From contig JARFIW010000884.1 in NCBI GenBank assembly GCA_036346225.1, forward strand, positions 5,690,501 to 5,754,500: a stretch of 64,000 nt of DNA, given 5' to 3'. The notes beneath the pieces were generated by a model that saw nothing but the letters and a program-made list of their open reading frames with translations, was not told the DNA's origin and ran no database searches. Both the position numbers and the translations under genes were made by a program. Shown piece by piece: positions 54,360 through 63,539 of the stretch (position 1 is the first letter of the stretch; the number at the start of each line of letters is the position of its first letter). Source of the DNA: Platerodrilus igneus. Its lineage: Eukaryota > Arthropoda > Insecta > Coleoptera > Lycidae.

Positions 54360-55919
54360 ATGTTACAAGTCATTCACAGGACTCATGAAAAATATATTAC
54401 TTCTGACTTAGCAAGTTCTCAAAAAACTGTTGTGTTACATGAATCAGTAAGTGCATCTAAAGAAAATTCATCTCCAGCCACATCGTTGATAAGTGAGTCG
54501 ATCGAAGAGCAATCTCATTCACAGTCTTCATGCACAGAATCTTTACCAATGCCTAAACCCACTTTAATACATCAGTCAATAGAATCACAACCCACAGATT
54601 CTCTAGTAAATTTCGACACTTCGCAATTTGGAGAAGTAAGTGAAAATAATGATTTAACTTCAGAAGTAAATACTCCCACCGAAAGCGATATTAGTATTGA
54701 TAAGTATAATATTGCATGTATATTCTGTGATAAAAAATTTAAGAAATTACGATCAAAGAGGCTTCCACTTCATGAGACTGATAAAGAGCCATTCAAATCT
54801 GATATAACAGCTATCATAAAAAATCTTAAAGAGTATGAAGAATTATTTCATAGATTAGAAAAATTTTCTGGCTCGAAAATATATTACCACACTGAATGTA
54901 AAGTAAGTTTTAATAATAAAATATCTTTATTAAGCAAAAAATTCAGAAAAAGTGCTTGGCATGACCATAGAGAATATCATCAAACAGTTTTTAATGAAAT
55001 AAGTAACATCATTAAGGAAAATGTCATCAAGAAAAAGCGTTGTTATTCATTAGTTTATATATATGAATCATATATTGATATATTGGAAAGAATTTTTGAA
55101 GAAAATTCTATGAAAATGGACGCTACTTATACAGCACAGCATTTAGAAGATAAAATAAAGAAAGAATTTGATGGAGAAATAAAATTTTTTACTATTCATA
55201 ACAAAAAAATATTAGCACCTCGATGTCTAGAAGCAATAGATGATACAGTATTTGAGAATTTACAATCAGAAAATATTTTACAAAAAGCTGCATTAATTTT
55301 ACGAAAATCAATACTACAAATAGAAAAGAAAAAATTACCTAATAAGAATATTTCAATACAGCATTTGATATTGGGAGAAGCATCATTACCGCAACAATTA
55401 TTAGATTTTTACTTCACTCTTCTCGGAGGTTCTAATCAAAGACGGAGAGGTAGCTTAAAATGTGCCCGTCAAGTTAATTCTTACTGTCAAGATGTAGTTT
55501 ATGGAATACATAATGGTCAAGTAAAGACGTCGAAGCACGTTATGTTGGGCATCACTTTGAAAAGTTTAACAAGTAGCAGAAAAATTGTTGACATTATTAA
55601 TAGATATGGCCACTGTATAAGTTATCAAGGAGTTGAAGAACTAGAAACAGAAGCAACTTATAATTCTATAGAAAAATCTAGTTTATGCCCAGAAAAGATT
55701 AAGAAATCAGCTGAATTTTGCACTGGTGTTGCCTTTGATAATTTCGACCGTTTCGTGGAAACCAAAAATGGTAAGGATACGTTACACGATACGGTAGGAA
55801 TAATTTACCAAGACATTGACTCGAACACTACAGAAGAATCCGAATTACCTGAAACACCAGTACCAAATAGTGTAATAAACTCGGCAGATGAAAAAAAAAA
55901 GGAAAAGAAGAGCTTTTGA
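54360..55919 (+). CDS. Open frame 1 of the transposon gene: second zinc finger and helical region
   Basis: A 519-codon uninterrupted frame. Residues 1-115 are Ser/Thr/Glu-rich and look disordered. Residues 118-190 hold CIFCDKKF ... YYHTECKVSF, a C-x2-C ... H-x3-C zinc finger that repeats the design of the damaged finger at 54205-54350. Residues 190-480 are mainly helical and Lys-rich, with GEASLPQQLLDFYFTLLGG, typical of the family. The real protein start is probably 54184, so the ATG at 54360 is not the natural start. The frame overlaps the next by 32 bp at an A10 run. Confidence 0.85.
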   Translation: MLQVIHRTHEKYITSDLASSQKTVVLHESVSASKENSSPATSLISESIEEQSHSQSSCTESLPMPKPTLIHQSIESQPTDSLVNFDTSQFGEVSENNDLTSEVNTPTESDISIDKYNIACIFCDKKFKKLRSKRLPLHETDKEPFKSDITAIIKNLKEYEELFHRLEKFSGSKIYYHTECKVSFNNKISLLSKKFRKSAWHDHREYHQTVFNEISNIIKENVIKKKRCYSLVYIYESYIDILERIFEENSMKMDATYTAQHLEDKIKKEFDGEIKFFTIHNKKILAPRCLEAIDDTVFENLQSENILQKAALILRKSILQIEKKKLPNKNISIQHLILGEASLPQQLLDFYFTLLGGSNQRRRGSLKCARQVNSYCQDVVYGIHNGQVKTSKHVMLGITLKSLTSSRKIVDIINRYGHCISYQGVEELETEATYNSIEKSSLCPEKIKKSAEFCTGVAFDNFDRFVETKNGKDTLHDTVGIIYQDIDSNTTEESELPETPVPNSVINSADEKKKEKKSF

Positions 55920-58098
55920 AGCTATATCTATAGATGAAACTCCTTATCCTAAGAAACCAAAGATGACGAATGATCTGCAATTAACAGTTGATGAAATAGA
56001 AAATATAACTCCTACTAACTTTAAGTTATACACTAATTTAGATAATATTTGGATGATTAGTCATGCATTAAAATTACATGATATTCCTATGTGGGTTGGA
56101 TTTAATAGTCAGATTGATGATAGTAATAGTCCGCAACAATTTATTTCTTATTTAACTCCAATAAATGCATCACCAACTAACATATCTATAGTCGTGGAAA
56201 CCATGAATCAAAGTAAAAAGATAGCTAAAGATTTACACCAACCTTCCATACAGGTTACTTATGATCTCGCGATAGCAAAAGTAGCCTTTCAAATTCAAGC
56301 AACCGAAAAACCTACATTTGATAATTTATTTATACATTTAGGACCATTCCATATAATGATGGCTTACTTTAAAGCTATCGGTAAAGTAATAAGTGACTGT
56401 GGTTTAACAAATATAATGGTTGAGAGTAATTTGCTGGCAAATGGTTCGTTGAATGGATTTCTCGATGGAAAACATTTCAACCGCTGCAAGAGACTGCATC
56501 CTTTAATAGCATTAGGATTAGAAATAATACATTTTAAATCATTTTTACAACTCAAAAATATAACACTAAGGAATGATGTGATAACAGAGTTGAAAAGACT
56601 ACAGAAGTGTAAAATATCATCATTTCAAATAGAAAATGAAGAACTGAAAGAATTAATGAATGACTTCGGTATATACAAACAACAAACTCTAAACGGCGAT
56701 TTTGGCAAAACTCCACAATTTTATTTGATTTACATTAATCTTGTACATCATTACTTAACCCTATCAAGAAGTATTCGTTTAGGAAATTTCGAACTTTTCA
56801 AATCAGTGTTGCCTAAGATTACGAGTATATTTTTTATATGCAATCAACAAAATTATGCTCGATGGACCGTAAAGTATTATGATAGTTTGCTGAAAGTTTC
56901 AGAAACTCATCCTGATTTATATGAAGCATTTAAACGAGGTTGCTTTGGTATTAAAAGGACCTCTAAGCCGTTTTCAAGGCAACCTATTGACTTGGTATTG
57001 GAGCAGACAATAAATGCAGATGCGGCTAGGAGACTTACAGGTGTTATAAACTTCACCAATTCAATTTCGGCACGTCAAAGATGGGCCCGAAACCATGATG
57101 TCAGGTCAACAATAATAAGTCAAGTTTATCAAGAATTAGGATTACTAATTAACCAAGATGTTTCAGCAGACTTGAATACGCATAATATTAAAAATAGTAT
57201 TAAACAATTGCAAGAATTCATTACTACCTCTGATCAATTCATAGATCCATTTAGTTTGGGAGTGCCGAAAGATAAATTAATTAATATTTCATCTGGTAAA
57301 GCTGCGTCAGATCAGGTAGAAGTATTCCTTCTTAATATTGAAAAAAATGGCGATGATAAACGTAGAACGTTTATTTATGAATGTTTAAAAGATATAAATA
57401 GATTTGAAAAAAGTATTAAAAAATCATCTATTGATAATTTTTCAAAAGATTATCAAAAAAAGAAAGTTAAAGTAGGTGGTAAAATTCAAGAAGTGAAAAT
57501 TCAACGAGATTTATTTGGACGTATGCTCGGAATTTCTATCGATTATAATATAGATATTTCAAAAATTTTGTCGTACCCAGTCACTTCAGTGCCTTTGTCA
57601 ATGTGCCATTTAGATGGTAGTATTTGCAAGACTGATAAATCTGTCCTGATGAAGTGTTTAGAAAAAGAAATAGAGCATCAGCCACCACTTTATATCGATG
57701 TACTAATAATTGATGGTTTTTTTCTATTGCACACTATGAAAAATGTTCCAAAAAAATTCGAATCTATTTCAAAGAAAATGTTACAAATGGTTACTCAATT
57801 GCATGCGTCGAGAATTGATGTCATATTTGATCAATACTTCACACCATCGATCAAAGATTATGAACGAGAACGACGGTTTGAATCACCACAATTGGACTAT
57901 ACTATAACTGGACCTGATCAAGTTCGACCGAGTGATTTTACGAGAGAAAAAAAAATTCAAACTTTAAGCGAGCTCTTGTTGATTTCTTCATCTTACATTG
58001 GGGCACTGATGAAATGGTACCATTCATTGGTAATAGAACTATCCACGTCAATTTCAGACAGTGTCATTCTTTCACTGTTAATGATTCAAATAGCGTAG
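55888..58098 (+). CDS. Open frame 2: transposase-like core and start of the XPG/FEN-like domain
   Basis: A 736-codon frame. Residues 20-420 hold the conserved family core: NIWMISHALKLHDIPMWVGF, TYDLAIAKVAFQ, a LGPFHIMMAYFKAIGKVI block, GKHFNRCKRLHPLIALGLEI, and later SARQRWARNHDVRSTI. These are where I expect the DDE-type catalytic residues of Academ-like proteins, but I cannot assign them with certainty. Residues 600-700 begin a nuclease-like domain: VLIIDGFFLLHTM matches the first acidic motif of XPG/FEN enzymes, and VIFDQYFTPSIKDYERERR the second. The true frame leaves this ORF at an A9 run near 57953; the last 40 or so residues are out of register. Confidence 0.85.
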   Translation: MKKKRKRRAFEAISIDETPYPKKPKMTNDLQLTVDEIENITPTNFKLYTNLDNIWMISHALKLHDIPMWVGFNSQIDDSNSPQQFISYLTPINASPTNISIVVETMNQSKKIAKDLHQPSIQVTYDLAIAKVAFQIQATEKPTFDNLFIHLGPFHIMMAYFKAIGKVISDCGLTNIMVESNLLANGSLNGFLDGKHFNRCKRLHPLIALGLEIIHFKSFLQLKNITLRNDVITELKRLQKCKISSFQIENEELKELMNDFGIYKQQTLNGDFGKTPQFYLIYINLVHHYLTLSRSIRLGNFELFKSVLPKITSIFFICNQQNYARWTVKYYDSLLKVSETHPDLYEAFKRGCFGIKRTSKPFSRQPIDLVLEQTINADAARRLTGVINFTNSISARQRWARNHDVRSTIISQVYQELGLLINQDVSADLNTHNIKNSIKQLQEFITTSDQFIDPFSLGVPKDKLINISSGKAASDQVEVFLLNIEKNGDDKRRTFIYECLKDINRFEKSIKKSSIDNFSKDYQKKKVKVGGKIQEVKIQRDLFGRMLGISIDYNIDISKILSYPVTSVPLSMCHLDGSICKTDKSVLMKCLEKEIEHQPPLYIDVLIIDGFFLLHTMKNVPKKFESISKKMLQMVTQLHASRIDVIFDQYFTPSIKDYERERRFESPQLDYTITGPDQVRPSDFTREKKIQTLSELLLISSSYIGALMKWYHSLVIELSTSISDSVILSLLMIQIA

Positions 58099-58382
58099 TA
58101 TCAAGTGTTGTTGAAGAATTATCATGCCAAGAACATGAAGAGGCAGATACCAAAGTGATCTATCATGCATGTAAAATCGATTTTCAAGCAAATATAGTGA
58201 TCAGAAGTGTCGATACCGATATTGCTGCAATAATGCTTGGTCATATGCATCACCTACAAAATGATTCACATGTTTGGATACTCGCAGGTACAGGGAATAA
58301 CTTAAGATATGTAGATTTAACAAAAATCACGCACAGTTGGGAGAAACTATATGTAAAAGCTTGCCTGGATTTCATGCCATAA
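58014..58382 (+). CDS. Open frame 3: catalytic heart of the XPG/FEN-like domain
   Basis: This frame gives the central acidic motifs: SCQEHEEADTKVIYHA, then IVIRSVDTDIAAIMLGHM, then WILAGTGNNLRYVDL. In FEN1/XPG nucleases EAEA and then EDMDxL bind the two metal ions, and the spacing here is similar. The next motif, ITGCDYNPAF (about 58381-58410), lies in the following frame and corresponds to the LLGCDY motif before the helix-3-turn-helix. I infer a structure-specific nuclease or a PIN-fold relative. Confidence 0.7.
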   Translation: MVPFIGNRTIHVNFRQCHSFTVNDSNSVVSSVVEELSCQEHEEADTKVIYHACKIDFQANIVIRSVDTDIAAIMLGHMHHLQNDSHVWILAGTGNNLRYVDLTKITHSWEKLYVKACLDFMP

Positions 58383-58449
58383 CAGGATGTGATTATAATC
58401 CTGCGTTTTTTAGAAAAGGAAAATTGAAACCTTACGCAATATTTAAAAA

Positions 58450-59067
58450 AAACAAGAATACCAGGAAGCTTTCATCAAACTTGGAAATAATGAGTTATTT
58501 GGAAATAAAGACGAGCAACAGAAGATCTTTAATATTATACAAAAATTTATATGTGATGTATATAATGTTGGTGAAATTATTGATGTCGATACTGCCCGAC
58601 TCCATATGTTCATCAATATATATACGGTCTCAGATGTCAACGAAGCTTTTAACATCAAGAAATTACAGAACTTCGATGCTAGCAATCTACCACCATGTAA
58701 AAGCGAGCTATTACAACAATTCCTGCGGGCAAATTATATAGCAGCTATTTGGAATAATGCACACTTAAAAATTCCTAGCATATATCAACCAGAAAATAAT
58801 GGTTGGACACAGAAAGATAATATTTACTATTTCAAATGGTTCGATGGAGATCAGCTACCAAACTTTGTCACTGATTCACTGAAAACTTTATCAGGTATTT
58901 TATGATTGTTTCAAGTAGCTTCAAAATTGTATCATAGTTATTTATTATCTTACATAATATGTTTATATTTTTATAGAAACTGATATAGACGATGATGTAG
59001 AAAATGATGAAGTGACTGGTTGGAATAGTAGTGACGAGGAAAACGAAGAATCTCGATGCAATGAATA
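58450..59067 (+). CDS. Last part of the transposon gene, with an 82-bp intron
   Basis: The frame from about 58450 to 58894 reads KLGNNELFGNKDEQQKIF, later NIYTVSDVNEAFNIKKLQNF and LRANYIAAIWNNAHLKIPSI, then YYFKWFDGDQLPNFV. At TCAG|GTATTT (58894/58895) an intron begins that ends TTTTTATAG at 58976. Joined across it, the frame stays open and continues with an acidic tail (TDIDDDVENDEVTGW ... SDEENEESRCNE) to TAG 59065-59067. Without splicing the frame stops 9 bases into the intron. Confidence 0.75.
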
Positions 59068-59095
59068 GTACAAATATTGATTATTCATATGATTA

Positions 59096-59098
<3 letters not shown>

Positions 59099-59138
<40 letters not shown>
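59099..59138. repeat. TA microsatellite in the 3' region of the transposon
   Basis: About 20 TA units between the gene end and the right arm. Confidence 0.97.
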
Positions 59139-59143
<5 letters not shown>

Positions 59144-59199
59144 CTATTTTTTTATTATATTCTTTATTATTCAGTCGATACTCACGAAAAACCACTGAT

Positions 59200-59963
59200 G
59201 GTACATGAAAAAAATGAACAAATAAATAAAAACGCTGTATCTTTGTAATGGTGCATCGTACGAGAAAAAGGTATATGAACGACTTTGTAGATATTTTGTA
59301 GCTCTACAACTTTCCCATTCAAATTATACCTCAAAAATCAGGTTTTATCGTGAAAAAAACGAAAAAAGTGATTTTTAGAAATTCCAGCGCCCTCTAGTTC
59401 GTGCAATTTTGGTCGCAGCTCAACGTTTCTACGAGATAAATTGTAGATATAATTGTTCTCTACAATTTTTGTTCATAAAATTTGTCTCTACGACCTACCG
59501 TTCTTCCAGAAAATCAAATACAAAGAAATTTTGAGTCTTTTTTTAACTGTGTCTGGCACGGCTTTAGGACCATGGAAAGTGTCTGGCTGCTTGGGAAACA
59601 TCTTCAAATAGTTGCTGAAGTAACATATTTCAATTTCAGCTTTTATACTATGACGTAAGTACAATTACGTCATAATGAACTTCAAGGGTGTCTGGCGGAG
59701 GGAAGGGCCCACGCAAAGTGTCTGGCAATGGGGATGGTGGTTTGTTATAATTATCCCTACAACATATCAAATTTTCAGCTTTTATACTATGACGTAATTA
59801 AGTAGCGATTGTTCACACCTTTGCTACCTGTTACCTGTCGAAGGGGCCACGACTCGAAGTTCATAGTAGCCAAATGTTGTTACCTACTATAGTGTCTTCA
59901 CACAGAAAAAAATTCAGCTTTTATACTATGACGTAAGTCTGGCGTTCACGGGCTCTTGGACTA
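59200..59963 (-). repeat. Right terminal inverted repeat of the 7-kb element
   Basis: Reverse complement of the left arm. The three CRE-like/TATA modules lie at 59637-59658, 59777-59798 and 59915-59936, pointing into the element from the right end. Confidence 0.95.
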
Positions 59964-59966
59964 TTC

Positions 59967-61952
59967 CATGAACTCTTATTAGAAGCAGTTTTTCATTTCA
60001 ACAAAAGAAAGAAAGCTCATACTTATCACATCGCTCACGAATCGCTACATGGAGCTCCAGTAGTGTAAACGAACCGTACAATAAAGTTAATAGCATTTTC
60101 ATTAATAAGGTAACTTACTGTGTAATACAACGTAATATGTTATCCACGCAAATATGGTTTTGGGACGGGAATAAATATATAGCATACTTAAAAAAGTAAT
60201 AAAGCCGTCATATTTAATCTTGATAAGACAAAAATTCGTTCAAATTTTTAAAATAACATATGTGTTTCGTGCAAATTACGTCGTTAGAATAAAGACCCGA
60301 GATTGTATCGTGATACGAGCGAAATCCAGCAGGCGCAGCGTTTCAACGCACAACTTTCACATTGCTTCGTCGTTAATAGAACATTATGTAAATCCTAGTC
60401 CGTGATCCTTGCTATTCATGTGCGATGCGTGTCTATAACTTTTTAGTTTCAGCTATAAAACACAAACCTTAGGCCATACCAAGTGTATTAAAGAATTATT
60501 CCGATGCGGTGCTTTTGGAAAAAAACGAATTGCATTTGGTTACATGTTTTAATACTAGCATGACAAATTACTTCGCATCAGGCGATTCCTACAAAACAAA
60601 ATCAAAGTTGTTTTAAATTAAATCCTAAACTTTAATGAATATCTAGCTTCTCACAATTTTAGAAATGGTAGTTGTGAACAGCAAGTTAACAAAGCGAAAA
60701 CCGTAACTGTTGATTAACCTACAAAGCGCCACAAATGCCCTCTAGTTAGAAACAGTAACCTTTCATCAACTACTGCTATAAGCAAATGTTTAGGCAATAA
60801 ATTCCATATTGTGCAGGAATTGCATTAACCTGAATAGAATAGAATAAGTAAACTCAAGAGTTTTAAAAAAGGATCCTAAATATAAATTTTTCAAATCATA
60901 AACGGGATCAATTACATACCAATATATGACGTGTTAAAGAGGTCACGAGAGAAGTCGTGAAAAACCAAATAGAAGCAAAACGGAAAAATATTAATTTCCG
61001 AATATTCATTGTTCCACCCTGTATAAAAATAAGCGTATGGCATGTACAAAGCCATTAAATTCATTCGCGTTAATAAAAAGCATTTTTTTCTGTGTGTGTT
61101 AATAAACCCATCTTAATAAAAACGAGTTTCATTCGAAGATATAAAATAAAAGCCATTTAAATTCATCCGCATTCAAAACAAACGATATTTTCGTGTATAG
61201 ATAGCATTTAACTTCATTCAAAGAGTTTTAAATAAATACAATGCTATTGCATTTATCAACGAAGCCCTCATTAATTAAAATACTAAATAAATTTTCTGTG
61301 AGTAAAATATGCGCTAGAATACGTTTTAGTTGCCGACCTTAATCTTTTTTTACAATTATTAAGATGCAAATCTTTCTGCATTGGCAAAACCGTTAAGAAA
61401 TCAATTGAAGCTTTAATTAATTATGTAATTATACTGAAATTTGTACTTTATTAGTATACAAATCAACCATAAAGGAAGCAAATGCGTACTTTAATTATTT
61501 TTCCGCGTGTATAGTATCAAAAATAAAATTTCAAATTAACACATTAGGAGTTTTAAATGGAGATAAATTCTAGAACTCTCATGATTAATAAAAAAAATAC
61601 GTCAACTGTATTAATAAATACTATTAAAACCATTAAATAGCCAAGTATTGAATAAATACCGATACAAAGAAACGCTCGCCTATTCAAAAGTTGTAAAATG
61701 GTACTAAGATAAGATAACACGTGTTCAACTACTCTATGTACTGCAATACGAAAGAGGAAAACAGCACATGAACTCCGTGCATTAGACAAGGATCGACAAC
61801 GCCTCACGATGCTCATAAATCAAATCGATCGCAGTGGTTTGATGCTAATTAGACCATTAAAACCATAGAATTCGCGGAAATTTTGCATCACCAGGTTAAT
61901 GTATGGTTGTGTACACGATTTAGATTTTTAAATTTTATAATTGTCGTCACCC
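59967..61952. other. AT-rich stretch, no gene supported
   Basis: Near 61030-61260 phrases like GCCATTAAATTCATTCGC recur three times about 100 bp apart with much change. No domain or RNA gene was recognised. Confidence 0.45.
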
Positions 61953-62024
61953 GTCCGGGTGGAGTAGTTGGAAAACGCACGGGCCCGAAAGCCTAAGACA
62001 CAGGTTCAAGTCCTGTCCAGAACC
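61953..62024 (+). tRNA. tRNA-like sequence (pseudo-tRNA or SINE head)
   Basis: The T arm is perfect: stem ACAGG/CCTGT with loop TTCAAGT, and the B box GGTTCAAGTCC. An A-box-like TGGAGTAGTTGG lies at the right distance. The acceptor stem GTCCGGG/CCAGAAC has two mismatches, the D stem is poor and the anticodon loop lacks the universal U33. So it is probably a degenerate tRNA gene or the head of a SINE unlike S1-S3. The anticodon cannot be assigned. Confidence 0.5.
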
Positions 62025-62029
62025 TTATA

Positions 62030-62335
62030 TTTTCTATTCTTCAATTACTAGCTCGATTTGAAATGATCATTTGGGCTTTGCATAAAAATGTCTAAGTTAT
62101 TATTTCATCTTATTAACTATATACTCACTCGTTCACTCTTTATAACTATAATTTATGAAATATTATAATATCTGTTCTGTGTAAATATAGTCAAAGTGGA
62201 ATATTCTTCAAAATTTGCAAGGAGACGGATGTGTGCTTATAAATACTTTAAGGAAATTATGTTTAACAGTATACTTCATTACTGATGCATAATGCATAAA
62301 ACACCAACAATATTAAATTGTTTAGGGATTTTTAG
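62030..62335. other. Spacer after the tRNA-like sequence
   Basis: AT-rich. If the tRNA-like unit is a SINE head, its body would lie here, but I found no second copy in the window. Confidence 0.4.
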
Positions 62336-62339
62336 TTTT

Positions 62340-63225
62340 TATGATAGAGAAGAGAAAAGAAATACTATGAGAAGATCAATTTGGGTTTAAGCGAAACAGG
62401 GGAACACGGGAGCTATTTTAGCTCTGAGTGTGATAATGGAGAAGGCAATAGAAAAAGAAGAAAGCGTGTATATAAGGTTTGTAGATATATAAAAAGCATT
62501 TGATAATGTAAAATGGAAAAAATGTTCGAAATACTCAATACGATTGGAATGAGTTTTAGGGATAGACGGATAGTACATAGCTTATAGAAAGAGCAAAGAG
62601 CGGTAATAGAATTAGAGCAGGAACATAGAGAAGTAAATATTAGGAAAGGGGTGGGACCGGGGATGAGCCTTATCCCCATTAATTTTTAACTTGTACATTA
62701 AAGAGGCAATAAATACTGTAAAATACAGTAAGACATTTGCAATTATTGTGCAGGGACAAAAGATAGATGCTTAGATTTGCAGATGATATAGCGGTATTTG
62801 CATCTAGCAAGGAAGAGTTAAGCTGCTCTTAATGAAATGGAAACAGTTCTAACAGAGAGATACGGTATGAAAACTATCAAAAATAAAACTAAAGTTCTAG
62901 TATGCAAAGGAGGCAAAAATAAATCAAAAACAAGAATACAAATATGTAACACGAACTTACAAGAGGTTAAGGATTTCTGCTACCTAGGAAACCAAATAGT
63001 GCAAAATGGGAATAGCACAAAAAATATAAAACGTAAATAAATATGATTTTAAAACTATGAGTGGTTTAATTCCAAACTAAGATTAAGAAAAATATAAAAC
63101 AAAGATTAGCACAAGGTCGTGTTACATTTAACAAGAAAAAGCAACTATTATGTTCAAAGACAAGAAACATAGAAACAAGGAAATGATTGCTTAAAACATA
63201 TGTGTGGAGCACAGAACTCTACCTC
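62340..63225 (+). pseudogene. LINE F reverse transcriptase fragment
   Basis: Broken frames give ILALSVIMEKAIEKEESVYI, FVDI*KAFDNVKW (motif A), IRKGVGPGMSLIP, then MLRFADDIAVFASSKEEL (catalytic FADD box, about 62768-62815), MKTIKNKTKVLVCKGGKNK and DFCYLGNQIVQNG. The similarity goes on through KKKQLLCSKTRNIETRK to TYVWSTELYL near 63215. Both 5' and 3' parts are missing. It is an APE-type LINE distinct from A-C by its FADD box and lack of RNase H; the clade is unresolved. Confidence 0.8.
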
Positions 63226-63229
63226 TACC

Positions 63230-63539
63230 TCGTGGAAGGTCTGTTACCATAATCACCCAAATGTGTTGAGCAGTCTTTTTGGCTGTGGTACTAGGTCCAT
63301 AGCGACATTCGATGGCTAAATGTTTCCTTGGAAATCTATGAACGAGGGGAGCATAGTTTTTATGCCTATCGCCGTAAAATCCGTCTACCTTGGGCCGTAT
63401 AAAATTGTATCTTTGACTCCCAAGAGACTACAGTGGCTATAAATTACTCGTCGGTTGTCCTTCGTCTTTTGCCATTATTAATATAGTGCTAAGAGTCTAA
63501 ACTTTGGCGTCATCATTAGGTCTTCAGTCCTGGAACTGG
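63230..63539. other. Sequence between the two LINE F fragments
   Basis: GC-richer than average. It probably includes the 3' UTR of the minus-strand fragment. No gene is supported. Confidence 0.45.

Larger units (their letters stand above)
54184..59067 (+). pseudogene. Transposon gene: zinc fingers, transposase-like core and XPG/FEN-like nuclease region, with frameshifts
   Basis: The gene most likely starts at ATG 54184 (MGDIQICAFC). The first zinc finger is CAFC ... YHRECYKSF; one in-frame TAA (54268-54270) and a frame change near 54375 follow. ORF 54360-55919 carries the second finger, CIFC ... YYHTECKVSF. ORF 55888-58098 has the core signature DLAIAKVAFQIQ, LFIHLGPFHIMM, ISDCGLTN and FLDGKHFNRCKRLHP. 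It then starts the nuclease region with VLIIDGFFLLHTM and VIFDQYFTPSIKDYERERR. ORF 58014-58382 has HEEADTKVIYHA and VIRSVDTDIAAIM; the next frame has LPGFHAITGCDYNPAFF. The last frame runs from about 58450 to an 82-bp GT-AG intron (58895-58976) and ends in an acidic tail at 59067. Frame changes lie near 54375, 55891-55900, 57949-57957, 58335 and 58446-58453; three of the five are in A runs. Confidence 0.8.
52912..59963 (+). mobile_element. 7.05-kb long-TIR DNA transposon, Academ-like with XPG-type nuclease
   Basis: Inverted repeats of about 0.77 kb (52912-53684 and 59200-59963) share the outer end TAGTCCAAGAGCCCGTGAAC and differ at only about 16 positions, roughly 98% identity. TTC lies directly outside both ends (52909-52911 and 59964-59966) and may be a 3-bp target duplication. 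Inside is one large gene on the plus strand. The protein resembles, from memory, the Academ superfamily whose members can carry an XPG-like nuclease and make 3-4-bp duplications. I am sure it is a mobile element and moderately sure of the superfamily. Confidence 0.85.
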
